64,000 nucleotides of DNA, taken from positions 125,593-189,592 of the forward strand of contig NZ_JABEKV010000007.1 in NCBI RefSeq assembly GCF_013283645.1, written 5' to 3'. The position numbers and the translations under genes are program-made. Positions 45,963 to 54,847 of this stretch are shown here, piece by piece. Source of the stretch: Sinorhizobium psoraleae (GTDB lineage: Bacteria > Pseudomonadota > Alphaproteobacteria > Rhizobiales > Rhizobiaceae). The number at the start of each line of letters is the position of its first letter. Position 1 is the first letter of the stretch. A model generated the notes under the pieces. That model did no database searches. It was given only the letters and a program-made list of their open reading frames with translations, and was not told the DNA's origin.

Positions 45963-46049
45963 CGGATGCGGGACCGCAATGCAGAAGCGCTTTTCGGATG
46001 GTGCTCTGGCAATTCACGAAGCCAAGACCCACAGGTGCGAATGGCATTA

Positions 46050-46402
46050 ACGGAGGCGGCGGCAACGACAGTCATCGCAGCGGGCGGACTGGCTCTTGGT
46101 GATGGAGGAGCCGACCCGCTGCGTTCAACGGCACGGCCGGACGCGGCGGCCGCACGAGGTCGAGGAGGAGCCGCAGGCTGCGCCTGCGAAAACCAAAACC
46201 AAAGCCCGTGCGCAAATCCGGCCGCTTCTGGATCTGGCTGCTGACCGCCGGCGGCACGAACATCACAGCCCTGAAGGAACTAAACCTAGTAGCGCTCGAT
46301 TGGAAGGTACAGATGGCGATCCTCGCCATCATCGTCGGCTTTGCGGTTTACGCAATCAGCACCATGCCGGCGGTTCGCAAAGCTCTGGGCCTTAGATCAT
46401 GA
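46050..46402 (+). pseudogene. Phage endolysin/holin-like C-terminal relic with membrane helix
   Basis: The last part reads KSGRFWIWLLTAGGTNITAL, KELNLVALDWKVQM and then a transmembrane helix AILAIIVGFAVYAISTMPAV before TAG/stop at 46402. In rhizobial prophages such a membrane-anchored tail ends a lysis protein. Upstream sequence (46050-46207) is Lys/Pro/Ala-rich and broken by frame changes, so the catalytic part is lost. A GTG at 46208 could still express the helical tail as a 64-residue protein. Confidence 0.45.
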
Positions 46403-46644
46403 TGGTATGGGCCAGGATTATCCTCGTTGGCGGGCTCGTGCTCACCGCCGTCATCTGGGCCGTCGTGGAAATCCGCGAGGACGACGCCAAATCCGTCAAA
46501 ACCGCTATCGAGAAGCAGAACAATGAAGCGGCAGGTCGCGCTCATTCGGAGCGCACTGATTACGATTCCTGCCTTGCTCGTGGTGGGCTGTGGAACTTCG
46601 GGGCCGCGAAGTGCGACGAGCCCCAGAGCGGCCGTGGGGACTGA
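46399..46644 (+). CDS. Inner-membrane spanin-like (Rz-type) protein
   Basis: An 81-residue protein overlapping the previous stop by four bases. One N-terminal transmembrane helix (RIILVGGLVLTAVIWAVVEI) precedes a charged periplasmic stretch (DDAKSVKTAIEKQNNEAAGR) and a Cys-containing end. The arrangement, a short type II membrane protein with a lipoprotein gene nested in another frame, is characteristic of i-spanins, which fuse inner and outer membranes in phage lysis. Confidence 0.55.
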   Translation: MMVWARIILVGGLVLTAVIWAVVEIREDDAKSVKTAIEKQNNEAAGRAHSERTDYDSCLARGGLWNFGAAKCDEPQSGRGD

Positions 46645-46770
46645 TCTGATCGGCGCGCGCGGCACGACACCGGCAGATCAGCGGAAGATCGACCGGACCG
46701 TAGTCGGCATCTGCGCCGCGCGATCTGGACGAAGGCGGTATGCTCCCGCTACGGCGAAGCGCAGCAGTAA
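46523..46770 (+). pseudogene. Nested outer-membrane spanin-like lipoprotein (Rz1-type), frameshifted
   Basis: ATG 46523 lies inside the spanin gene in another frame. It encodes MKRQVALIRSALITIPALLV followed by VGCG, a signal peptide with a lipobox cysteine, then a Pro/Ser/Ala-rich stretch and RTVVGICAA. A one-base shift near 46720 would restore the natural end AIWTKAVCSRYGEAQQ at 46770. As read, the frame runs on to 46840 with unrelated residues. Confidence 0.5.
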
Positions 46771-46803
46771 GCCCATCCAAAATCGCATACGAGGGGCAGG
46801 GAA

Positions 46804-47143
46804 TTGGCCAACGAAACGAATGAAGAGAAAACCGTCGTGAAAACTCCAACCTGGAAGTTCGAGTGGAACCTGAACACTCTTCGTGATCCTGTTCGGATTC
46901 GCCGGCGGGATCATGGCTTGGCGCGACATGGGGGCGCTTCCGCGCGAACCGGCTCGACAACCGGATGACGGCCGTGAGGCGACGATCCGGCAACTCAACG
47001 ACCACGAGCTCCGGATTTCAGCGGTCGAGAAACAGGCCGCGGGCTGTCGAGAATACGCTGAACAATTCAGCTCGGACAGGCGGCTTGTGCGGGAGATCTT
47101 GCAGCGAGGAAGGCGGTCGACAGGGAGTCCGTTGCGACGGTGA
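46804..47143 (+). pseudogene. Phage-type small membrane protein, frameshifted
   Basis: The first frame from TTG 46804 reads ANETNEEKTVVKTPTWKFEW and NLNTL. After a one-base shift near 46880 comes VILFGFAGGIMAW (membrane helix), then ATIRQLNDHELRISAVEKQA and VREILQR, a coiled-coil tail. This matches a small helix-plus-coiled-coil protein often found beside lysis genes in rhizobial phages. A part of the coiled coil is out of register. Confidence 0.45.
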
Positions 47144-47454
47144 AAAAGTGCGATGCGGCAGATGCCCCGGCATCCATTGGAATCACTATTTTCGAGGGGA
47201 ACAGACGTTCTTGTCAATGGGCCATAGATCAAAGCGACGCCCGCGGCTCGAGCAAGGTGAACGCGCGGGTATCGCTCTTTTTTTGCCGGCTTCCATCTCA
47301 TTCCGCCTCAAAGGTGGGCTGCGAACCGGCGGTGACGCGAAACCGCGACGCTTCCCTAACCTGCCGTCGGCCGGATCGTTCCACGCCTTTTAGAGCTTCC
47401 GAAAACGGCCGCTGCGACATTTCGGCATCCTTCCGCCGTCCGCCAAAGTTCGAT

Positions 47455-47640
47455 TTTCGGCCGGGTCTGTGAGGATCACCGGCATCGCCTCCCGGGTGGA
47501 TCGGCTTCGCAACCACATTCGCGTCGCACGTCAGAGAGATGAAGAGCCCGTGGTCACCGACGCGTGGGTTCTTCATCGAGCCGCGCTTCCATCGCGTCCA
47601 GATGCCAGAGCCTGCCCAACCTGCGACCTTTGTTGGATGG
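47455..47640 (-). pseudogene. SRAP (YedK/HMCES-like) relic, copy 2
   Basis: The minus strand reads FISLTCDANVVAKPIHP and then sequence equal in arrangement to PKAMPVILTDPE of SRAP proteins, out of frame. The plus strand here aligns well with 49795-49940 (for example GTGGATCGGCTTC, CATCGAGCCGCG), which is the better preserved copy. Confidence 0.45.
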
Positions 47641-47659
47641 ACGGCCCTTGCGTGCCCGC

Positions 47660-48052
47660 TCAGGCACGCCTCTGGTAACCCTTGAAGCTCAAGAAAGCGC
47701 CGACAGCACCGGTTATCAGCGCCACGATGGTGGTGGAGGCGCTGCCGCCATAGATCGTTGAACCTATCGCAAGTGCGAACCGCGGCAATACAATGCGCAT
47801 GATGCCACCAATTGTCATCAGCCAGCCGAGCACTGTGATGATCACACGCCAGTCCAATCGCCATGTATTGTGCAGGTTGACGATCGCGAGGCCAGCGAGC
47901 AGCGACAGGAAGCCGGAGAGATAAAACAGGATGCCAGGGTGCAGCCCCTCCGCGATCATGGTCTCGTACATGTCGAGGTTGATTAGCATGCCGAGCGCGA
48001 CAGCAACGAAGGTTGGCCCGACGATTCTGGCGAGAAATAGCGATCGCTCCAA
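47660..48052 (-). CDS. Hypothetical four-helix membrane protein
   Basis: A 130-residue protein with about four hydrophobic segments: ARIVGPTFVAVALGMLINL, ILFYLSGFLSLLAGLAIVNL, VIITVLGWLMTIGGIMRIVL and TTIVALITGAVGAFLSF. No catalytic motif. The helices are clean and the frame is intact, so it is probably expressed. AGGAGGTGCC precedes ATG 48052. Function unknown. Confidence 0.7.
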   Translation of the reverse strand: MERSLFLARIVGPTFVAVALGMLINLDMYETMIAEGLHPGILFYLSGFLSLLAGLAIVNLHNTWRLDWRVIITVLGWLMTIGGIMRIVLPRFALAIGSTIYGGSASTTIVALITGAVGAFLSFKGYQRRA

Positions 48053-49048
48053 AAGGCACCTCCTCTATTATGTGGGGTAAGGGAGCAAGCGAATCAAGCA
48101 AGCGCCGAAACCCACAGGCCCTCCTCGAGCTTCTCCCGTGGGAACCGGCCAGCGATGAAATTCAAAATTCAATTTTGAGGGAAGCTCGTGAGGTTGATTC
48201 AGGGAACGATCCCGCTACTTTCACGCATTATAAACCGCCAACATATTTGGCTTTACCTCGAAGCCGCTCCGCCGGCCCCTTCTGCCCAAGCGGGCTCTTT
48301 CTTTTGTACGCCGTGCCGGAGGTATTTTCGCAAATCGAGCGATGCCCACGCGGATAGGCAATCGCGGGCATCGCTCTTGCCGGCTGCGGTCACAAACCGG
48401 CGTCCCTTCTGCATCGGTGATCGAGAGCGAAGCGACACGCTCTCAACTCACCGTCACCCCAATGGTTCCGCAATTTCGAAGTGCGGCTCGAAGCGTTGTT
48501 GATTGCTGGGCAAACCGATAATCGGGGGGCTTTTTTCACAGGTGCCGACAAAAACCGCGCTCCTCGGGTGAGGCTGAGGGGCGCTACCTGAGACGGGTGC
48601 GGTACTCCAAGGTTTGCTGCTTAAACCGACCCTTCTACCGCCAAGCCGCTTTAATGAAGCGACACTCGACTAGCGTTCCGCTTCCGCGATGGTTCCAAGA
48701 TCGGCGCACGGGAACAAGAGACCGTTTCCGGCTTGGCTCAACGTCTCCGGCGCGAGGTTCTTTTTACCGCTGACTTGCAACTGGCAGGAGGGGCTTATCA
48801 TCTCATGCAGGAGGGCCGGTTTCCTGATCGGGGCGAAAGCGCGAGTATCTTTCAGCCGGCGGCGCCCTTGTCACTAGCCGCCGATGTTTAACTGTACTCT
48901 AGAAACGTGAGTGCGGCGAATCGCTACCCAGCCCTTCCGCCGTTCGAAGCAGAACCTTTCGTCTGGCCAGCAGGGCTATCGCCGCGCCAACTTCCGGCTC
49001 CTCCCAAAAGTTAATGCGACGTTTTCAGGATCTGTGCGTTTATGCGGC
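48053..49048. other. One kilobase without recognisable genes
   Basis: Frames on both strands are short and low in coding character. I see no family, IS end or tRNA. It is probably degraded phage or plasmid DNA. Confidence 0.4.
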
Positions 49049-49417
49049 ATGAGATTCGAACTCGGTGCTGGTGTGATCAAGGCGCACCTGATGGAGATCG
49101 ACGCCGATCTGCGCGGCATGCTGCTCACAAATCGACCGCGCGCAACATCGGCGATCGCCCTTCACCTGTCCTTGCGCATCGAGCGTGATTACCTGTTCCG
49201 GCGCCCCTCCGGAAAAAAGGCAACTCTGGACGACGTTATCCGAGAGATTGTCGACGGCATCTGGGAAGTTCCGGCGAGAATAGTTGCCGAATTTGCGCGG
49301 GTCGAAGTCGCCCTGCGTGCTCCCGAAGCGGATATTATCGCAGGAGAGGTCTATAAGGCGCTGCGGGCCGCCTTCAACGCTGAGGGCGTACGGGACCCTT
49401 ATGATGGTGGCTGTTGA
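49049..49417 (+). CDS. Hypothetical protein, 122 residues
   Basis: From ATG 49049 the product reads MRFELGAGVIKAHLMEIDAD, contains IALHLSLRIERDYLFRRPSG and ends DPYDGGC. It looks soluble and alpha/beta. I do not recognise the family. The frame is open to 48911 upstream, but that part looks non-coding. It stands alone in a decayed region, yet the frame is long and intact. Confidence 0.45.
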   Translation: MRFELGAGVIKAHLMEIDADLRGMLLTNRPRATSAIALHLSLRIERDYLFRRPSGKKATLDDVIREIVDGIWEVPARIVAEFARVEVALRAPEADIIAGEVYKALRAAFNAEGVRDPYDGGC

Positions 49418-49679
49418 GCGTGGCGAACCATCTTCGAAACGGCCGCATCGAACCTAATCCCCGCTTTCTAATCCGTTGTGATTACGGCAATATCCAAAGC
49501 GGTTACACGAGGGAACATGCCTCGCGAGGGACCAGGCCACCAGTTGACATCTCCCTTTTAGGACGAAGTCCCAGCGGCCGCTGTCCCGAGCAAAGCGATG
49601 GCTGTAACCCGGGCTCGGTCGGCTTCGCTCGCCGGCCCTTTTGTTTGTGACGCAGTCGGTAGCTAGAGCAGAATACCTG

Positions 49680-50369
49680 CTGCTCCCCTTCAACGGGCAA
49701 AGGCGTCATTGCCTCGACCGGCAAAGGACGCTGGAGGGTGCGTGCCCGCTGCCAGTCCGCGGTTAGCCAAAGTTCAATCTCTTCTGGCATCGTCAGGATG
49801 ACAGGCATTGCCTTTGGGGTGGATCGGCTTCACAACCGCATTTGCGTCGCACGTCAAAAAGGCGGACAACTCGTGCTCGTCGCTGCGAGGGTTCTTCATC
49901 GAGCCGCGTGCGCCCCCCATGGCGCCCAGATGCCTGCGAAGAAGGCCAGGGGCTGCTTGTCATCGATCGCGAACCAGCGCGGCGTCTTCTTCGGCTTGGT
50001 ATCCTCATATTCACAGAAGGCTGTCCACGGCACGATGCAGCGGTTCTTGATACCGGTCGAGCCGCGCCAGTGGGGAGAATCGAGATTGCGAATGTTGGTG
50101 GCGCCGTAATCCGGCTAGCCGTTGGTGACTATCGGTGGCGAGGGCATGCCCCAGGTGAGATTGACGAGCTCGCGCTCACCGTCCACGTTGTTGCGGATGA
50201 CAGGACCGGGCTTGTCCGGGAAGACCTCTGTCGTCGGGTTGGCGCGGTTGGTCAGGTCGCTGTGCGGTTTCGCTACCCGCCACAGCTCGTCAAATCCCAC
50301 CTCGATGCGATACCAATTGCAGCGGTCGGCGGCTTGACGATCAATCGTACAGCCCAAAACCGTCTGGAA
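49680..50369 (-). pseudogene. SOS response-associated peptidase (SRAP/YedK), degraded
   Basis: The minus strand carries RELVNLTWGMPSPPIVTNG, then an in-frame TAG, then DYGATNIRNLDSPHWRGSTG, KNRCIVPWTAFCEYE, RWFAIDDKQPLAFFAGIWAP, and after frame changes PKAMPVILTMPEEIELWLTA and ARTLQRPLPVEAM. These are the SRAP blocks in order. The start (family MCNLY or MCGRY with catalytic Cys2) is destroyed: GLYD is followed by a stop. SRAP proteins crosslink to abasic sites in single-stranded DNA. This copy cannot be functional. Confidence 0.75.
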
Positions 50370-50378
50370 AACGGGCTA

Positions 50379-50576
50379 CTACAGTTTCCGCTGTGGGCTT
50401 TTTTCGTCGTCTATGGCTCGATCGATCGCCTCAATGCTCATCTGAAATTCAATGACGCTTTTTGCAGTTGCGACAATCCCGCCTGGCTCCATATTGCTGG
50501 CGACTGCTCGGCGACGTTCCACCAATTCCTCGCGCAATTTCAATAGATTAACAATGTGTTCGTTGCTTCCTGCCAC
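50379..50576 (-). CDS. Hypothetical small helical protein
   Basis: A 65-residue protein with GTG start at 50576, preceded by GGAGAG. It is helical and charged (NEHIVNLLKLREELVERRRA, VIEFQMSIEAIDRAIDDEKS). No family known. The frame remains open further upstream but the ribosome site favours this start. Confidence 0.45.
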   Translation of the reverse strand: MAGSNEHIVNLLKLREELVERRRAVASNMEPGGIVATAKSVIEFQMSIEAIDRAIDDEKSPQRKL

Positions 50577-50839
50577 GTCATCTCTCCATCCGCCGCGTTG
50601 CATAGACGTCGTTAGTTCCCCAACGCGCGGTCTACGAGTGTCCAGAAAAACAAGAGCGGCATCCTCAGAGGACACCACTCTGTTTCTGCGTCGCCTGACG
50701 AGAGCGACTATAATAAACGCGGACCCTCTCAATCGGTTCCTAAGGGGCAAGCTTATCTCGCCGACATCATTAATCGCATCGCCGATCACCCCGCAAATAG
50801 GATCGACGAACTCCTTCCTTGGAACTGGTCTCCTCAATC

Positions 50840-50872
50840 ATAGTGTCCACTTAATTCCACAGTGGACACTAT
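50840..50872. repeat. Perfect 12-bp inverted repeat with 9-base spacer
   Basis: ATAGTGTCCACT (50840-50851) and AGTGGACACTAT (50861-50872) are exact complements around TAATTCCAC. No clear T-tract follows. It lies in a gene-poor stretch and might be an IS end pair, an operator or a transcription stop. Confidence 0.6.
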
Positions 50873-51129
50873 CCAACTTCAGACCGAACACTACCACGCG
50901 GCCAACACGCCACGCTTACACTGATTAAGGTTTTTCCCCGAAAGCTCAGCAGCAAGAGCTGCTCCGCGATGCACTTCGGGAGCGACACGGAACACCCTCT
51001 TCCCTGAATAAGATCTCTGAGCTTCTTTGCCCATTTTCCCGCAGGTCTCGACTTAATCATCGACTGCCTCACGGAAGGCTTCTTAAGTTCAACGACGCTG
51101 TCGCCGTAAACGCGGAGGAGCTCTTTCAA
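50869..51129 (-). CDS. Doubtful hypothetical ORF
   Basis: An 86-codon frame (MKELLRVYGDSVVELKKPSV, RPAGKWAKKLRDLIQGRG) with some coding character at its N-terminal half. No ribosome site or family is evident, and the C-terminal half looks random. It may be the remnant of a longer gene. Confidence 0.22.
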   Translation of the reverse strand: MKELLRVYGDSVVELKKPSVRQSMIKSRPAGKWAKKLRDLIQGRGCSVSLPKCIAEQLLLLSFRGKTLISVSVACWPRGSVRSEVG

Positions 51130-51277
51130 AACCCTGAACCGCTCTTCTAGGACCGTCGTCGCCTCGATCGGGCGAGAACCGAGGCAATCCAGGCAGGGAC
51201 TGCCAGCGTCGCCGGCTGGTTGGCAGGCGTGTTGCCGATCGTCACTTTTGCACGAATGGCGCCCGAGATCGCGGACT

Positions 51278-52336
51278 TTAGCCTCTGTGCCAGAGTAGGC
51301 CTAGCACCATGAAAACTGCAAGAAATCCAGTTGCCAGTAGCGCAAGGACGATCACCGACGGCCTGACGCCGGCGAACTGCCTCACTGACGTCTTCAGGCC
51401 GACGGCTGCTAGCGCGGTTAGCAGTGCCCAGCGCGAAAGGTCGGCAGCAACGTCGCCGATTGCCGCCGGCAGAAGTCCGAATGATTTGAGAGCGGCGAGC
51501 AATGCAAAGCCCAAAACGAACCCCGGTATCAATCGGCCCGCTGTTCGCGGCTTGTGACTGTCACCCGCTCCCAATCTTGTTACCAGAATTGACGTAGCGA
51601 TTATCGTCGGTGCGAGCAAACTCACGCGAATGATCTTGACGAGGGTCGCAATCTCGCCGGTCTCATCCGAGATTGCAAAGCCGGCGCCGACGACTTGGGC
51701 GACATCATGGATTGTTCCGCCGATGAACACGCCGGCCTCTCTTGTGTCAAACTGCAACTGGGCCGCCAGCAGTGGATAGAGAACCATTGCGGAGGTCGAC
51801 AGCACGGTTATGGCCACGATCGTCAGGGCGAGATCTCTATCGCTGTTCTCTCGCGGGGGAAGGACAGCGTTTAAAGCCGCAGCCGCCGAGGCTCCGCAGA
51901 TCGCAACGGCGCCTCCCGTTAGAAGCGACAGCCGCCAATCCATATCGGCGGCTTTGCCCGCCACCATGGCGAACAATATGGTGGAAACAAGCGCGGCTAT
52001 CACCAGACAGAGCAGACTAACCCCAAGATCACTCAACACTTCCAGCGATACCCTTGCACCCAGCATTGCCACGCCGAAACGAAGCACGATGCGACTGGTT
52101 AAATGGATGCCCGCCATGGTCCTGGTGCCGCTTTCCGACAGAAAGCTGAGAGACATACCCAAGAGCAGCGCCATCAACGTCGCGGGTGCCCCGTAGTGTT
52201 CGGAAAGAAATTGCGCCGAGATCGCGATCAATGCCGCCACGGCCAAACCGGGAAAATATTCAGCCGCGGACGCTCTCAAGGATCGGCCTTCCTGGCGAGC
52301 GGAGTTCGTCGGGAAACGGTCGGTTTGATCGGCCAT
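51278..52336 (-). CDS. YeiH/PSE-family putative sulfate exporter
   Basis: A 352-residue inner-membrane protein with about ten hydrophobic segments. Family landmarks are GAPATLMALLLGMSLSFLS, RIVLRFGVAMLGARVSLEVL, GGAVAICGASAAAALNAVLP, GVFIGGTIHDVAQVVGAGF and FVLGFALLAALKSFG. Members are proposed to export sulfate or sulfite, for example during sulfonate breakdown. I chose ATG 52336 (MADQTDRFP); the upstream open frame lacks coding character. It is divergent from a LysR gene, the same layout as yeiH-yeiE in enteric bacteria. Confidence 0.88.
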   Translation of the reverse strand: MADQTDRFPTNSARQEGRSLRASAAEYFPGLAVAALIAISAQFLSEHYGAPATLMALLLGMSLSFLSESGTRTMAGIHLTSRIVLRFGVAMLGARVSLEVLSDLGVSLLCLVIAALVSTILFAMVAGKAADMDWRLSLLTGGAVAICGASAAAALNAVLPPRENSDRDLALTIVAITVLSTSAMVLYPLLAAQLQFDTREAGVFIGGTIHDVAQVVGAGFAISDETGEIATLVKIIRVSLLAPTIIATSILVTRLGAGDSHKPRTAGRLIPGFVLGFALLAALKSFGLLPAAIGDVAADLSRWALLTALAAVGLKTSVRQFAGVRPSVIVLALLATGFLAVFMVLGLLWHRG

Positions 52337-52527
52337 GGTGTCAATCCATGACTCTGACGAACAAAACGAGGTCACCCTCGGTTGAACTGGAATGCGTGCA
52401 ATTTCGGCGGTCGCAAGGGAACATCGTCCTCTCCCGGATGCATCGGAGCGACCCGGAGATGACAACATTTTTTTGATATGATAAACGCGCTTGGAAACAC
52501 GATATTAATCGTCATTTGCGATCGAAG

Positions 52528-53409
52528 ATGAATCTGGATCTCATCGATACCTTCCTCGATTTGCTCGAGACCGGCAATTTTAACCGAACTGCAGAGCGGC
52601 TCGAAACGACGCAGTCCACCATCAGCGGTCGCGTCAAGGCGCTCGAGCAGGCTGTCGGTGCGAAACTGTTCCAGCGCGGGCGGGCGGGTGCGATACCGAC
52701 ACCGTCCGGTCTTCGGTTTGAACAGCATGCGCGGGCGCTGAAGGCTGGCTGGGCGCACGCACGCCGCGACATCGGAGGGCTGGAGCGCTACGAAGGCTCG
52801 TTAAGGGTCTCCGGTCAGTTCAGCTTGATGCGCACCCTCTTTCTGGACTGGATCGGCGAACTGCACGCGATCAACAAGCACGTCGCGCTGCACCTGGAGG
52901 CGGATTATTCGATGCAGATCATCGCTGATCTGGCCAATGGCGCGACCGATATTGGAGTCGTCTTCGCTCCGAAATTCCTTCCCGACCTCAGCATCGAGGA
53001 GATTGGTGCCCAGCGGCTGGTGATGGTATCCACCGAATTCGCGAACGTCGCCGATGTCACCGCCGACCGATATATCCGCGCATCCTACACAGCCTATATC
53101 GAACGTGCACATGCCGAGCTCCTGCCCCACCTCGCCCATCCGGCTTTAACGGTGGGCTTCGAAGAATTGGCCATCGGCATCATGAAGCGCTTCGGCGGTA
53201 CGACCTACCTCCCGGAGCATGCCCTCGATTATCTCGCAAGTTCCGGTGTTTCGGCGAAGGTCGTTGAGGATGCTCCCGATATCCATCAGCCGGTCTATGT
53301 GGCGATGCAGAGGCGTCGCAAACACGATCCGTTGGTGCACCGCGCGATCCTTGCGCTGAAAAGCGTTGCAGATCGCCATTTCAAGATTTCGAACCTGAAG
53401 GATGCCTGA
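52528..53409 (+). CDS. LysR-family transcriptional regulator
   Basis: A 293-residue regulator. The N-terminal winged helix (MNLDLIDTFLDLLETGNFNR and TAERLETTQSTISGRVKALE, residues 1-60) is followed by a periplasmic-binding-like effector domain with LEADYSMQIIADLANGATDI and GVVFAPKF. The first in-frame TTG at 52516 is an alternative start. It is divergent from the YeiH gene (191 bases between starts), so it probably controls it. It could also control the amine operon to the right. The effector is unknown. Confidence 0.9.
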   Translation: MNLDLIDTFLDLLETGNFNRTAERLETTQSTISGRVKALEQAVGAKLFQRGRAGAIPTPSGLRFEQHARALKAGWAHARRDIGGLERYEGSLRVSGQFSLMRTLFLDWIGELHAINKHVALHLEADYSMQIIADLANGATDIGVVFAPKFLPDLSIEEIGAQRLVMVSTEFANVADVTADRYIRASYTAYIERAHAELLPHLAHPALTVGFEELAIGIMKRFGGTTYLPEHALDYLASSGVSAKVVEDAPDIHQPVYVAMQRRRKHDPLVHRAILALKSVADRHFKISNLKDA

Positions 53410-53445
53410 GACCTCCGATCTTCAAACATCCCGCAGCGTCCGTTC

Positions 53446-54510
53446 TTATGCGTCTATGGATACGGAGCCCACCGGGCGGCTGCAGCAGGCAAGGACGTAT
53501 CCTTCCGACCTGTCGCAAGCCGGCAATCCGCCAAGGTCCTGCATGTCCACTTCTCCCTGCGTCAATTTCACCTTGCAGCTTCCACAAACGCCTTGGTGAC
53601 AGGAACTCTCGATCCAGATGCCGGCGTTTAGCGCTGCTTCCAAAATTGTTGCCCCGGGCGCGCAGGTTCCGTGTTTGCCAGAGAGTGAGAAGTATACCTC
53701 CCCACCTAGCCTACCCGGATTTTCGATCGGGATCCTCTCGCCAAAGCTTTCCTCGTGTAGAGCCCCGATTTGCACCTCTGCAGCTATGGCCCGGGCCGCG
53801 TTCATAAAGCCCTCCGGTCCGCACATGAAAATCTCGCGTTCCGAAAGATCGGGGACAAGCGACTGCATCAAAGAGGCACTCATTTTTCCCACCCGTCCAT
53901 GGAAGCAAGCTTCCTCGCCGGCGTCGCCCACGACCAGGTGCACCTTGATGGTACGAAAACGTTTTCCGATGAATTCGAGCTGATCTCGAAAAATAATGTC
54001 TTTCGGGGTGCGCGCGAAATGGACGAACTCCACGTCGGTCTGATCGACGACGTCGGTGATGTATTGCAGCATCGACATAACCGGGGTCACGCCCGAGCCG
54101 CCGGAGAGGAAGAGCGGCTTCCGGGAAGGAATATCGAAATAGTTGAAGCGACCCCCTATATCGGCAATGTCGACGGACATCCCGGCGCACATATGGTCAT
54201 TCAGCCAGTTCGACACGAGCCCGCCAGACACACGCTTGACAGTAATCTGGATATTGTGAGGACGGGTGGGCGTCGAAGAGATGGAATAGGCGCGGGGGCA
54301 GAGTTTTCCATCAATCTTGAACCTGAAGCTGACATACTGCCCCGGCTTGAAATCGAAGCTCCTGCTCTGGCTGTCTTCAAACACGAACGTCTTGCTATCA
54401 TGCGTCTCGTCGACCACGGCTTTGCACACCAACGTTGCCGGACCACCGCGGTAGCATGGTTGCTGGTTGGCTGCGGAAAGGGAGAAGGGAAAACGTGTTT
54501 CCATAAGCAT
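53446..54510 (-). CDS. Ferredoxin-NAD(P)H oxidoreductase, hybrid type (GbcB-like)
   Basis: A 354-residue electron-transfer protein. The FAD-binding barrel (about 25-125) contains LCPRAYSISSTP, which binds the flavin. The NAD-binding domain has FLSGGSGVTPVMSML and IFMCGPEGFMNAAR. A C-terminal plant-type [2Fe-2S] ferredoxin has SSCHQGVCGSCKVKL and a final Cys in VLACCSRP. This layout is that of reductases feeding Rieske oxygenases such as glycine betaine demethylase (GbcB) or stachydrine demethylase. No Rieske oxygenase large subunit is present in this window. ATG 54510 follows AGAGGTGCC. Confidence 0.87.
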   Translation of the reverse strand: MLMETRFPFSLSAANQQPCYRGGPATLVCKAVVDETHDSKTFVFEDSQSRSFDFKPGQYVSFRFKIDGKLCPRAYSISSTPTRPHNIQITVKRVSGGLVSNWLNDHMCAGMSVDIADIGGRFNYFDIPSRKPLFLSGGSGVTPVMSMLQYITDVVDQTDVEFVHFARTPKDIIFRDQLEFIGKRFRTIKVHLVVGDAGEEACFHGRVGKMSASLMQSLVPDLSEREIFMCGPEGFMNAARAIAAEVQIGALHEESFGERIPIENPGRLGGEVYFSLSGKHGTCAPGATILEAALNAGIWIESSCHQGVCGSCKVKLTQGEVDMQDLGGLPACDRSEGYVLACCSRPVGSVSIDA

Positions 54511-54847
54511 CAAGGCACCTCTGACTCTGTGCCACAGCTATATCAAGTTCGGCGAAGCGGATTGAGCGAGCAAAACCCCCTTTTCAATCGTTAAATGCGA
54601 TCACCACGGCTGTGATTGCAGCGTAGATGTAGCAACCCGCCTCACAAGCACTGCAGGCGAGCGGCGCTCCTTTCCAAATGACCAAATGACCTGCGCCGCC
54701 AACGGAGGACTCGGGTTCGCCATTCAATCGCAAACTGCGATTAATAACCAGGTTTTGCGCCATTTATCGAATGGGCGAATTGCTGTCCTATGGTGCTGCG
54801 TCAATCACGCGCATCGAGTTTCGACCCACTTGGGGAGGGAAAATATC
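54511..54847. other. Divergent promoter region of the amine operon
   Basis: About 340 bases between the reductase and amidohydrolase starts. GGGGAGGG at about 54834-54841 is the ribosome site of the amidohydrolase. No clear operator could be named. Confidence 0.4.
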
